A stretch of DNA of 64,000 nucleotides. It comes from Defluviimonas salinarum. GTDB taxonomy: Bacteria > Pseudomonadota > Alphaproteobacteria > Rhodobacterales > Rhodobacteraceae. The notes beneath the pieces are model-generated. The model saw nothing but the letters and a program-made list of their open reading frames with translations. It was not told the DNA's origin and did not search any database. Both the position numbers and the translations under genes were made by a program. Location of the stretch: positions 62,001 through 126,000 of the forward strand of contig NZ_JAPDOG010000012.1 in assembly GCF_026013545.1 (NCBI RefSeq). The letters run 5' to 3'. Positions 56,526-64,000 of this stretch are shown here, piece by piece (within the stretch, counting starts at the first letter, position 1; each line of letters starts with the position of its first letter).

Positions 56526-56817
56526 GATTGACGCACCGCGCTCTGCCGAGATCGCCGGCGGTGCTGGCGAAGGGTGCTAGCGCACTTCCTGGGCGATGGC
56601 GAGCATCCGCCCCGGCCGCCCCAGTTCACGGCGCAGACCTTCGCCACGACGAGACCGAGCGACAGCGCGATCTCGCACGATGTGCCTTCGATGATGTCCG
56701 AGTGGTGCTGCTAGGCTGCCCCAGGCCGTTTCACCCACCGATTTCACGGACGACGACAAGACGATCACGATGGTGGTCCGGCGTTTCGGGCACGCCCACT
56801 CTGTTCCAAGCTCGCCG
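56526..56817. other. Intergenic stretch, no supported gene
   Basis: About 290 bases between the flavoprotein start and the end of the TetR gene. Short open frames exist on both strands but none has a plausible start, family motif or normal codon pattern. One minus-strand frame (EGTSCEIALSLGLVVAKVCA region, near 56640-56700) looks protein-like without a start and may be a gene remnant. Confidence 0.4.
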
Positions 56818-57516
56818 TCAGACCGGACCGGCCTGAGGGGAATACCCGGCCGAACCCGAAGACACGGCACCTTGCGACGTAAACTTCTCCGGAAAGAAGG
56901 CTGCGGCGCAGGTGAAGACCGTGCACAGCGCCTCTTCCTTGTCGTAGGGGGCGCTCATCGTCATCAGGTCCATCCAGACGCCTTCCGTGGTGACGCGCAG
57001 GACCCGGGCGATGCGCACGGGGTCGCCGGGCCGACCGGTCTCGGCAAGAAGCTCGCGGCAGATCTCCTCAAGCACCCGGTTGTATTCCCGGTCGTTCGAT
57101 CCGCATTGCTCCTGGTAGAGCGGCCGGCTTTGCGCTTCGCCCCAAAACGCGCACCAGGCCGCCAAGCGCGACGGCGTGCAGATCGTCGGGTTGAAATCGG
57201 CCCTGAAGATCGCGTCGAGGCGTCGCGCGGGGTCGGAACCGGCCGCTTCCAGCGCGGTCGTCCAGTTCCGCCGGTACTCCTCGGCAAGATAGGAGAGCGT
57301 CTCCGCGAGCAGCTTCTCCTTGGTCTCGAAGTGGAAGTTGACCAGCCCGTGCGACAGCCCCGCGTGGCGGGAGACGTCCGTCAGAGTGGTCTTGGCGTAG
57401 CCTTGCCGGCCGATGGTCTCGATCGTCGCCTCGATGAGCTGTTCGCGCCGGGCCTCGCGGCTCAGCTTGCGCGGCTGCGGCTGTTGGTCGGTCGTGCTGC
57501 TCTCGATCTCGGTCAT
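56818..57516 (-). CDS. TetR family regulator, BetI-like
   Basis: 232 residues from the ATG at 57516, with GAGCGGGG upstream; a longer start at 57573 is not needed. The helix-turn-helix is TTLTDVSRHAGLSHGLVNFH at 43-62. The rest (NWTTALEAAGSDPARRLDAI, then WCAFWGEAQSRPLYQEQ) resembles BetI, the choline-responsive repressor, but specificity is not proven. It is divergent from the aminotransferase operon, and a large palindrome fills the shared promoter. It very likely represses that operon and itself until an inducer binds. Confidence 0.88.
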   Translation of the reverse strand: MTEIESSTTDQQPQPRKLSREARREQLIEATIETIGRQGYAKTTLTDVSRHAGLSHGLVNFHFETKEKLLAETLSYLAEEYRRNWTTALEAAGSDPARRLDAIFRADFNPTICTPSRLAAWCAFWGEAQSRPLYQEQCGSNDREYNRVLEEICRELLAETGRPGDPVRIARVLRVTTEGVWMDLMTMSAPYDKEEALCTVFTCAAAFFPEKFTSQGAVSSGSAGYSPQAGPV

Positions 57517-57585
57517 CCTGCCCCGCTCCGGTCCTGCCCCCTCGCGTGCCGACAGACATACGCAATCCGTCACGATGTCAACTAG

Positions 57586-57613
57586 ACCATATTTTGACTG
57601 GACTGTCAGTCAA
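57586..57613 (-). promoter_or_regulatory. Promoter of the TetR gene
   Basis: On the minus strand TTGACT (57613-57608), 16-base spacer, TATGGT (57591-57586). The -35 lies inside the palindromic operator, which suggests autorepression. Confidence 0.5.
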
Positions 57614-57639
57614 AAACTGATTGACAGCCCAGTCAAAAT
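57591..57639. promoter_or_regulatory. 49-bp near-perfect palindromic operator
   Basis: The outer arms ATTTTGACTGG and CCAGTCAAAAT are near the ends of a 49-base palindrome. Inside are two smaller sites: TTGACTG-N6-CAGTCAA (57594-57613, exact) and TTGAC-N6-GTCAA (57621-57636, exact). A consensus -35 TTGACA (57621-57626) for the aminotransferase operon lies in the right half. Two TetR dimers could bind side by side. Confidence 0.7.
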
Positions 57640-57718
57640 GCGTGTGAGATGGGAACGACAGCGAAGATCGGCCGACATTCCGTCATCCGGCCTTCGCACA
57701 TCAACCAGAGGACAGGTC

Positions 57719-59062
57719 ATGCGCGCGGCACCCCGACGCTCAATCGAAAAATCCAACGCACAGTTCCAGAAGGCCCTGAAGCGGCTGCCGCTCGGCGTGG
57801 CCTCGACGTTCCGGTACTGGGGCGACGACCGGACGATCTATGTCGATCACGGCAAGGGCGGGCGGATCTGGGATATCGACGGAAACGGCTATGTCGACTA
57901 CCGCCTCGGCTACGGCCCGGCGATCCTCGGCTACGCAGATGAACGGGTCGACGCCGCCGCCCGGCGCGGCATGGAGGTCGGCGGCGTCTTCGCGCTCTCG
58001 ACCGAGCGCGAGCTTGCCGTGGCGGATCGCATCGCGAAGATGGTGCCGGGCGTCGATCTCGTGCGCTATTCCAACTCCGGTACCGAGGCGGTGATGGCGG
58101 CGCTGCGTCTGGCGCGGGCGCATACCGGGCGCGACAGCTACCTGCTGATCGAGGGCGCGTATCACGGTCTCTTCGATGCCGCGATGTGGATGGCCAATGT
58201 CGAGGAGTGGAGCCAGCGCGGCGGTGGCGACCCGGAGGTCGTGGCCTATTCGAAGGGCATCCCGCAGGAACTGAAGACGCTCGCCCATCTCGTGCCGATG
58301 AACGATCTCCAGCGGCTCGAGGACACGTTCAAGCGCCACGGCAACGACATGGCCGCAATGCTGATCGAACCGATCCAGGGCAATTGCTGCGGCATCTCGG
58401 CCTCGGGCGACTATGTGCGGCTCGCGCGCAAGCTCTGCGACCAGTACGGCGTCCTTCTGATCATCGACGAGGTCAAGACCGGCTTCCGGGTCGCGCGCGG
58501 CGGCGTGCAGTCGCTCCACGGCGTGACGCCCGACATCTGCACCTTCGCCAAGGCGATGGCCAACGGCTACCCGATCGCCGTGGTTGCCGGCCGCGAGGAG
58601 GTCATGCGGACCTTCCGCTACGGCGGCGCGGCGCATGGCGGCACCTACACCGCGCATTCCGTGAGCCTCGCGGCGGCCGAGGAATGCCTGCGCATCCTCG
58701 ACGAAACCCCGGCGCTGGAGACGCTCGCGAAATACGGCGAGAACCTGAAGGCCGGCATGTCCAGGATCCTCAACCGGCGCGGCATCGTGCATTCCTATGC
58801 GGGGCACGACTCGATGTTCGGCCTCTTCTTCGCCGAGAAGGCACCGGACAACTACCGCGACTGGAAGACGTCGGACTATTCGTTCTACGACCAGATGGCC
58901 TACCACCTCCACGACCTCGGCGTCATCTGCGAGCCCGACAGCCGCGAGCCCTGGTTCATGTGCGAGGCGCATGACGCTTCCTGTCTCGAGGATACGCTTG
59001 TGGCGTTCGAGACCGCCGTCGACATGACGCTGGAGCATTTCGAGGCTGAGAAGCGCGCATGA
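57719..59062 (+). CDS. Class III aminotransferase (glutamate-1-semialdehyde aminomutase-like)
   Basis: 447 residues from the ATG at 57719 (AGAGGA upstream). PLP residues are SNSGTEA at 118-124, AYHG at 147-150, D250-E251 in LIIDEVKTGFR and the Schiff-base lysine K278 in TFAKAMANGYP. Its closest pattern is the HemL-like branch, but the catabolic neighbours make a heme role unlikely; transamination of an omega-amine or similar is inferred. It is the first gene after the operator and overlaps the next gene by four bases. Confidence 0.88.
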   Translation: MRAAPRRSIEKSNAQFQKALKRLPLGVASTFRYWGDDRTIYVDHGKGGRIWDIDGNGYVDYRLGYGPAILGYADERVDAAARRGMEVGGVFALSTERELAVADRIAKMVPGVDLVRYSNSGTEAVMAALRLARAHTGRDSYLLIEGAYHGLFDAAMWMANVEEWSQRGGGDPEVVAYSKGIPQELKTLAHLVPMNDLQRLEDTFKRHGNDMAAMLIEPIQGNCCGISASGDYVRLARKLCDQYGVLLIIDEVKTGFRVARGGVQSLHGVTPDICTFAKAMANGYPIAVVAGREEVMRTFRYGGAAHGGTYTAHSVSLAAAEECLRILDETPALETLAKYGENLKAGMSRILNRRGIVHSYAGHDSMFGLFFAEKAPDNYRDWKTSDYSFYDQMAYHLHDLGVICEPDSREPWFMCEAHDASCLEDTLVAFETAVDMTLEHFEAEKRA

Positions 59063-60672
59063 GCTACGATGCGGCGATCATAGGGGCGGGGCACAACGGG
59101 CTGGTGGCGGCCTGCTACCTCGCCCGCGCCGGGCTGAAAGTCGTCGTCGTCGAGAAGAACGACTGGATCGGCGGCGCCGCGGTGTCGCGCGAGCTGTACC
59201 CGGGCTTCACCTATTCCAACTGCTCCTATGTCTGCTCGCTCTTCCGGCCCGAGATCATGCGCGATCTCGAACTGCCGAAACACGGCTTGCAGGTTCTGCC
59301 CTACGAGGGCGGCGCGGTCTTCACCCGCGACGGCGGCTATCTTGCGACCTTCCGTGATCACGAGGCCAACCGCCGTGAGCTCATGCGCCATTCGCCGCGC
59401 GACGCGGAGGCCTATGACCGCTACTCGCGCGATGTCATGCGGCACTGCCGCTTCATCCGGCCGCTGCTCTTGCGCACGCCGCCCGATCCGGCGACGTTCC
59501 GTCCGCGCGACATTGCCGAACTGGCGTGGCTCGGCCGCAAGGTCGGCGAGATGTCGGAGGGCCAGATCTGCGACATGATCCGGTTCTGGACCATGTCGAT
59601 CTCCGACTTTCTCGACGAGTATTTCGAAAGCCCGGTGATCAAGGCCTATCTTGCCGTCTCGGCGATCATCGGCACCGCGCTCGGCCCGATGTCGCCGGGC
59701 TCGGCCTATGTGCTGCTGCATCACTACATGGGCGACGTGGACGGCAATGTCGGCGCCTGGGGCTTCGCGCGCGGCGGCATGGGGGCGATCACGCAGGCGC
59801 TGACGGCGTCGCTCAGGGCAGCCGGTGGCGAGGTGCGGACGGGCGCCGGGGTCGAGAAGGTTCTCGTCGCCAATGGCCGGGCCACGGGGCTGCGGCTGGA
59901 GGGCGGCGAGGAGATCGCCGCAAGGCGCGTGCTGTCCAACATGGATGTGAAGCGGACCTTCCTGAAGCATGTCGACACGGCCGAACTGCCGCCCGCCTTC
60001 GTCAAGCGGGTCGAGACCTTCAAGAGCCGCGGCTCGTCGGGCAAGCTCAACATCGCCCTCGATGCCGCGCCGCACTTCCCGGCGCTTCCCGACGGCGCGC
60101 CGATGCTGAAGGGCGATCTCCACTTCACCGACAGCGTCGAGCGGATGGAGCGGGCCTATGACGACTGGAAGGCGGGGCATTTCAGCCGCGATCCGTTCCA
60201 GGACACGATGATCCCGACGATGATCGACCCGACGATGGCGCCGCCAGGCAAGCACTTCATGTCCTGCTTCATCCAGTACGCGCCGCCGAAGATCGAGGGG
60301 CGCGACTGGACCGACGCTGACCGCGACGCCTTCGGGCAGACGGTCATCGACCAGATCGCGGAATATTCGCCGGGCTTCAAGGACCGCATCCTGCATATGG
60401 AGGTGCGGACCCCGCGCGAGTTGGAGGCCGAGGTCGGTCTCACCGACGGCAACATCTTCCAGGGCGAGCTGACCTTCGACCAGCTCCTCTTCAACCGCCC
60501 GGTGCCCGGATACGCCCAGTACAAGACGCCGATCCGCGACCTCTGGCTCTGCGGTTCGTCCGCCCATCCCGGCGGCGGCGTGATGGGCGCGCCCGGCCGC
60601 AACGCGGCTTCCGAAATCCTGCGCGATCTGCGCGCAAAGACCGAGATGAGGCAGGCCTATGCCGTCGTATGA
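59059..60672 (+). CDS. Phytoene-desaturase-like FAD oxidoreductase, first copy
   Basis: 537 residues. The FAD loop is GAGHNG at 9-14 (AIIGAGHNGLVAACYLARAG), with VVVEKNDWIGGAAVSREL after it. The C-terminal FAD contact LWLCGSSAHPGGGVMGAPGR marks the CrtI/PYROXD2-like amine oxidase superfamily. No carotenoid genes are near, so it probably oxidises an amine or related C-N substrate of this pathway. It overlaps the aminotransferase upstream and the second FAD gene downstream. Confidence 0.87.
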   Translation: MSYDAAIIGAGHNGLVAACYLARAGLKVVVVEKNDWIGGAAVSRELYPGFTYSNCSYVCSLFRPEIMRDLELPKHGLQVLPYEGGAVFTRDGGYLATFRDHEANRRELMRHSPRDAEAYDRYSRDVMRHCRFIRPLLLRTPPDPATFRPRDIAELAWLGRKVGEMSEGQICDMIRFWTMSISDFLDEYFESPVIKAYLAVSAIIGTALGPMSPGSAYVLLHHYMGDVDGNVGAWGFARGGMGAITQALTASLRAAGGEVRTGAGVEKVLVANGRATGLRLEGGEEIAARRVLSNMDVKRTFLKHVDTAELPPAFVKRVETFKSRGSSGKLNIALDAAPHFPALPDGAPMLKGDLHFTDSVERMERAYDDWKAGHFSRDPFQDTMIPTMIDPTMAPPGKHFMSCFIQYAPPKIEGRDWTDADRDAFGQTVIDQIAEYSPGFKDRILHMEVRTPRELEAEVGLTDGNIFQGELTFDQLLFNRPVPGYAQYKTPIRDLWLCGSSAHPGGGVMGAPGRNAASEILRDLRAKTEMRQAYAVV

Positions 60673-62212
60673 CACCATCATCATCGGCGGCGGAACGAAC
60701 GGGCTCGCCTGTGCTGCACGGCTCGCGAAGGCGGGCAAGCGCGCCCTCGTGCTCGAAGCCGCCGAGCGCGCGGGCGGCGGGGCGACCGGCGCGGCGCTCG
60801 CGCCAGACCTTGCGCCCATGCCGCTCGCGCATCTTCTCACGACGCTCGACCCGAGGGTTCTGGACGGGATGGAGCTGGAGCGGCACGGGCTGAGCTATGC
60901 CGCGACCGGGCTCACGACGACGGCGCTGTCGCCGACCGGCGATCATCTGGTTCTGGAGGGGCCCGCCGGGGCAGGGCTCTCCGGCACGATCGACGATGCC
61001 GGGCGGGCCGCATGGGAGGCGCTGCGCCGGCGTCTGATGAGTTTCGCGGAGGCCCTCGCGCCGTTTCGCGCCGTCACGCCGCCACGGATCGCGCGGAAGG
61101 CCGGGAACGACAATCTGAAGTTGGCCCGCATCGGCCTCGGGCTCCGCCGGCTCGGCCAGGACGAGTTCCGCGAGTTCCTGCGGATGGCCCTCATCAACAT
61201 CGCGGACGTGCTCGAGGACGAGATCGCGGACGACCGGCTGCGGGGGCTCGTCGCCTTCGATGCGGTGCTCGGCGCCTGGCTCGGGCCGCGGTCACCGAAC
61301 TCGCTGATCCTCTACCTCAACCGCCTTGCCGGAGAGGCCGCCGGAACGCGGGCCGCGCTGGCGCTGCCGCGGGGCGGCATGGGCGCGGTCGCCGACGCGA
61401 TGGCGCGGTCGGCCGAAGCCGCGGGCGTGACCCTGCGCACCGGCGCGCGCGTCGGGCGCGTGCTGATCGAGGAGGACCGGGCCTGCGGTGTCATCCTCGC
61501 GGACGGCGAGGAGATCCGGGCCGGTCTCGTCGTCTCGGCGATCGGGCCGAAGGCCACGTTCCTCGATCTGGTCGGGGCGCGGCACCTCGATACCGGCTTC
61601 GTGCGTCGCGCCACGAATATCCGCGCACGCGGCGGCGCTGCCAAGCTGCATCTCGCGTTGAAGGGCGCCCCCGACTTCCGCGGCGCCGACCCGGCGACCC
61701 GGCTGGTGATCGCGCCGGATATCGCGTCGGTGGAGGAGGCCTTCAACGCGACGAAATACGGCGAGGTTCCCGAACGCCCGGTCATGGAGATCGTGCTGCC
61801 GAAGGCGCATGAGCGCGAAGCGGGCGGCGGTCACGTTCTGTCCGCCATCGTACAGTTCGCGCCCCACGCGCCGCGTGCCGGTCTCGACGAGGCGCGCCGC
61901 CGGATGCTCGCGAACACGCTTGAGGTTCTCGAAACCTACGCGCCGGGGATCGGCGGCCTGATCACGCATAGCGAGCTTCTCATGCCGCAGGACATCGAGG
62001 CGCGTTACGGCATGGCGGGTGGCAACTGGCATCACGCCGAACTCAGCGTCGAGCAGATGCTGTTCCTGCGCCCCTTCGCCGAAGTCGCCCAGTATGCGAC
62101 GCCCGTCGCCGGCCTCTGGCTCGCCGGGGCGGGCAGCCATCCGGGCGGCGGTGTGTCCGGCGCGGCGGGCTGGAACGCGGCGGAGCGCATCCTCTCGGGG
62201 GTGGCGGCATGA
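60659..62212 (+). CDS. Phytoene-desaturase-like FAD oxidoreductase, second copy
   Basis: 517 residues; the ATG at 60659 lies inside the previous gene (14-base overlap) and has GAGGCAGG upstream. The FAD loop GGGTNG is at 10-15, and LWLAGAGSHPGGGVSGAAGW is the C-terminal contact. It resembles the preceding protein in layout (PRGGMGAVADAMARSAEAAG against ARGGMGAITQALTASLRAAG) but the two are well diverged, so they may act on different steps or as a heterodimer. Its stop overlaps the GcvT-like start as ATGA. Confidence 0.87.
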   Translation: MPSYDTIIIGGGTNGLACAARLAKAGKRALVLEAAERAGGGATGAALAPDLAPMPLAHLLTTLDPRVLDGMELERHGLSYAATGLTTTALSPTGDHLVLEGPAGAGLSGTIDDAGRAAWEALRRRLMSFAEALAPFRAVTPPRIARKAGNDNLKLARIGLGLRRLGQDEFREFLRMALINIADVLEDEIADDRLRGLVAFDAVLGAWLGPRSPNSLILYLNRLAGEAAGTRAALALPRGGMGAVADAMARSAEAAGVTLRTGARVGRVLIEEDRACGVILADGEEIRAGLVVSAIGPKATFLDLVGARHLDTGFVRRATNIRARGGAAKLHLALKGAPDFRGADPATRLVIAPDIASVEEAFNATKYGEVPERPVMEIVLPKAHEREAGGGHVLSAIVQFAPHAPRAGLDEARRRMLANTLEVLETYAPGIGGLITHSELLMPQDIEARYGMAGGNWHHAELSVEQMLFLRPFAEVAQYATPVAGLWLAGAGSHPGGGVSGAAGWNAAERILSGVAA

Positions 62213-63405
62213 AGGACCTGCGCCATCACTACGAAGCCCCGCTGCGGACGACGCCGTTCCACGACCGCATCGCGGCGGCGAACGTGCTGAACCAGTGGGG
62301 GCCTTGGGCGGGCTACACGACCGCGCTCGTCCTCGAGGATGCGGAGATGGAATATTCCGCGATCCGCAACACGGCGAGCCTTTACGACCTCTGCCCGATG
62401 ATCAAGTACCGGATCGCCGGGCGCGACGCGGTGGATTACCTCAACCGGCTGACGCTCCGCGACGTTGCGCGCGTGGCCGTTGGGGCGGTGCAGTACACCG
62501 CTTGGTGCGACGACCGGGGCAAGCTTCTCGATGACGGCACGCTCTTCCGGCTCGGCGAGGCCGAATTCCTGCTCTGCTGCCAGGAGCGCCATCTGCCGTG
62601 GCTTCTGGACTCGGCGATCGGCTTCGAGGTGTCGGTGCACGACGTCACGGCGGAGATTGCCGCGCTTTCGCTTCAGGGGCCCTGCACGGCTTCGGTGCTG
62701 GACGCGGCCGGGTTCGACGTCTCGGCGCTCAAGCCCTACCGCTTCGCGTCCTTCCCATTCGACGGCGGCGATCTGATCATCTCGCGCACCGGCTTCACCG
62801 GCGATCTCGGGTATGAGCTCTGGATCGAGCCCGCTCTGGCGCTGCCGCTCTGGGACCGGCTGATGGCGGCGGGAGCCTATTGCGGCATCCGCCCGGTCGG
62901 GTCGCACGCGCTCGACATCGCGCGCATCGAGGCGGGGTTCCTGGCCGCGCACGCGGATTTCGTGCCCGCTGACCAGGCCCTGCGCGAGGACCGGGTGCGC
63001 TCGCCCTACGAGCTGGCGCTGGACTGGATGATCGACTTCGGCAAGGGCCATTTCAACGGCCGCCGGGCGCTTCTTGCGGAGCGTGACGGGCAGACCTCCG
63101 AATGGGCCTTCGTGGCGCTCGACATCGAGGGCAACGTGGCCGCCGATCACGCGATCCTCTACGACGGCCGCAACCGCGAGGTCGGCCAGATCACCTCGGC
63201 GGCCTGGTCGCCGTCGGCCAAGCGCAGCATCGCGCTGGCGCAGGTGCGCCGTCCGCATCACGCCGGGGCGAAGGGCGGACTCCGGGCCGAGATCTATGCC
63301 CTGCGCGAGCTGCATTACGTGAAGCTGATGATGACGGCGCGGATGACGGAGCGCCCCTTCTTCGCCCCGCCCCGCCGCCGCACGACCCCGCCCGGACGCT
63401 TCTGA
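62209..63405 (+). CDS. GcvT-like aminomethyltransferase/demethylase
   Basis: 398 residues. The T-protein fold is seen in MEYSAIRNTASLYDLCPMIK, DAVDYLNRLTLRDV, GFTGDLGYELWIEP and ALDIARIEAGF. Such proteins move a methyl or methylene group from an N-methyl compound to tetrahydrofolate. The folate-binding tail is shortened and ends in an Arg/Pro-rich stretch (PPRRRTTPPGRF). Overlap with the FAD gene and 10 bases to the Rieske gene place it in one operon, next to enzymes that would release the methyl group. Confidence 0.88.
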   Translation: MKDLRHHYEAPLRTTPFHDRIAAANVLNQWGPWAGYTTALVLEDAEMEYSAIRNTASLYDLCPMIKYRIAGRDAVDYLNRLTLRDVARVAVGAVQYTAWCDDRGKLLDDGTLFRLGEAEFLLCCQERHLPWLLDSAIGFEVSVHDVTAEIAALSLQGPCTASVLDAAGFDVSALKPYRFASFPFDGGDLIISRTGFTGDLGYELWIEPALALPLWDRLMAAGAYCGIRPVGSHALDIARIEAGFLAAHADFVPADQALREDRVRSPYELALDWMIDFGKGHFNGRRALLAERDGQTSEWAFVALDIEGNVAADHAILYDGRNREVGQITSAAWSPSAKRSIALAQVRRPHHAGAKGGLRAEIYALRELHYVKLMMTARMTERPFFAPPRRRTTPPGRF

Positions 63406-63415
63406 GGATAAGCCG

Positions 63416-64000
63416 ATGACCGAACACCGCCATCCCGCCTCGCCGCTCCTCGATCACTGCCCCGAGACCCTTCCGGCGGCGGCCTATGTCGATCCGAACT
63501 GGTACGAGCGCGAGCGACAGGCGATCTGGTCGCGGAACTGGATCGCGGCGGGGCGGCTTTCGGACCTCGCGCCGGGGACGATGCGGAGGGTCGATCTGGC
63601 GGGCCACAACGTTGTTCTCTGCCGCGATGGCAAGGACACGGTGACCGCCTTCCATAACGCCTGCCGCCACCGCGGATCGGAACTGTGCACGAAGGACCGG
63701 CAGGAGCTCGGCAAGCTCATCCGCTGCCCCTATCACGCCTGGGCCTACGACACCGGAGGGCGGCTCGTCTCGACGGCCCACGCCACGCCGACGGAGGATT
63801 TCCGCAAGGAGGATCATGGCCTCTTCCCGGTCCGCGTGCGGATCTGGAACGGCTTCGTCTTCCTCTGCCTCGCGGATGAGCCGGAAGAACTTGCCCCCGA
63901 TCTCGGGCTCGCGGCGCTCGACAACTGGCCGATGGAGGACCTTCGCACCGGGCACCGCGTGGTCAAGGAGATCGCCTGCAACTGGAAGGTCTTCTGGGAG
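63416..64000 (+). CDS. Rieske oxygenase alpha subunit, N-terminal part
   Basis: 195 codons are visible and the frame is open to the end of the window. GAGG precedes the ATG at 63416. The Rieske 2Fe-2S ligands are C83 and H85 in NACRHRGSELC and C104 and H107 in IRCPYHAWAYD. The end (ACNWKVFWE) begins the catalytic domain. The sequence has the style of GbcA/CntA-type oxygenases that attack N-methyl groups of betaine-like compounds. A reductase partner would be expected beyond the window. Confidence 0.88.
   Translation, partial: MTEHRHPASPLLDHCPETLPAAAYVDPNWYERERQAIWSRNWIAAGRLSDLAPGTMRRVDLAGHNVVLCRDGKDTVTAFHNACRHRGSELCTKDRQELGKLIRCPYHAWAYDTGGRLVSTAHATPTEDFRKEDHGLFPVRVRIWNGFVFLCLADEPEELAPDLGLAALDNWPMEDLRTGHRVVKEIACNWKVFWE

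Noticed and set aside
56577-56870. Small minus-strand open frame next to the TetR gene
   Set aside because: It overlaps the TetR coding end, shows no family motif and no ribosome binding site.

Overview
This 64 kb window is GC-rich chromosomal DNA (roughly two thirds G+C by eye) that reads as an alphaproteobacterium of the Rhodobacteraceae. The reasons are a five-gene F1 ATP synthase operon (atpHAGDC) without the F0 genes, DUF2125 and Hint-domain proteins, an ExbB-like/OmpA-like motor pair, an FnrL-type TTGAC-N4-GTCAA site, and intergenic repeats of the CGGGATATTTCGG type. No rRNA, tRNA, CRISPR array, phage or intact insertion sequence was seen. Most of the window is housekeeping, and the least explained material is at the right end.

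Left third (1-24 kb): the end of gshB, an esterase broken by a frameshift, comM, a glutathione transferase with an added cysteine-rich tail, coaBC-dut-moeB, an M3 oligopeptidase with an FAD oxidoreductase behind it, a lipoprotein GH25 lysozyme, an AhpD-like gene behind two adjacent inverted repeats (SqrR-like and FnrL-like), a dimethylglycine/sarcosine dehydrogenase-like flavoprotein, a quinone reductase, a hydroxyacid dehydrogenase, a cation efflux protein, rpsD with its own promoter and terminator, a secreted M20 amidohydrolase of lower GC, a LysR/DUF1330 pair, and a multicopper oxidase-ZIP transporter pair behind a Fur/Mur-like box.

Middle (24-51 kb): hisC-tyrC-extensin, DUF2125, ChaC, the ExbB/OmpA-like pair with an RNase Z-like hydrolase, clpA, gloB, a methyltransferase, atpHAGDC with a strong terminator, an H-type lectin-domain protein, prs, a DsbA-fold isomerase and hydrolase pair, a threonine aldolase-YcgN-GNAT group, ribF, a MaoC hydratase, a HAD hydrolase and a Mn-type pyrophosphatase.

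Right end (51-64 kb): an OmpA lipoprotein, an AraC-MGMT fusion, a Hint-domain gene cut by an in-frame stop, nth-adenosine kinase, a flavin monooxygenase-like gene, and then a TetR regulator divergent from a tightly packed set of genes: class III aminotransferase, two phytoene-desaturase-like FAD enzymes, a GcvT-like methyltransferase and a Rieske oxygenase that runs off the window. A 49-bp near-perfect palindrome lies in the divergent promoter. The set looks like an inducible pathway for an N-methylated or quaternary amine whose substrate cannot be named from sequence. It is the best candidate for an undescribed system here. All family calls are from reading motifs; no database search was run.
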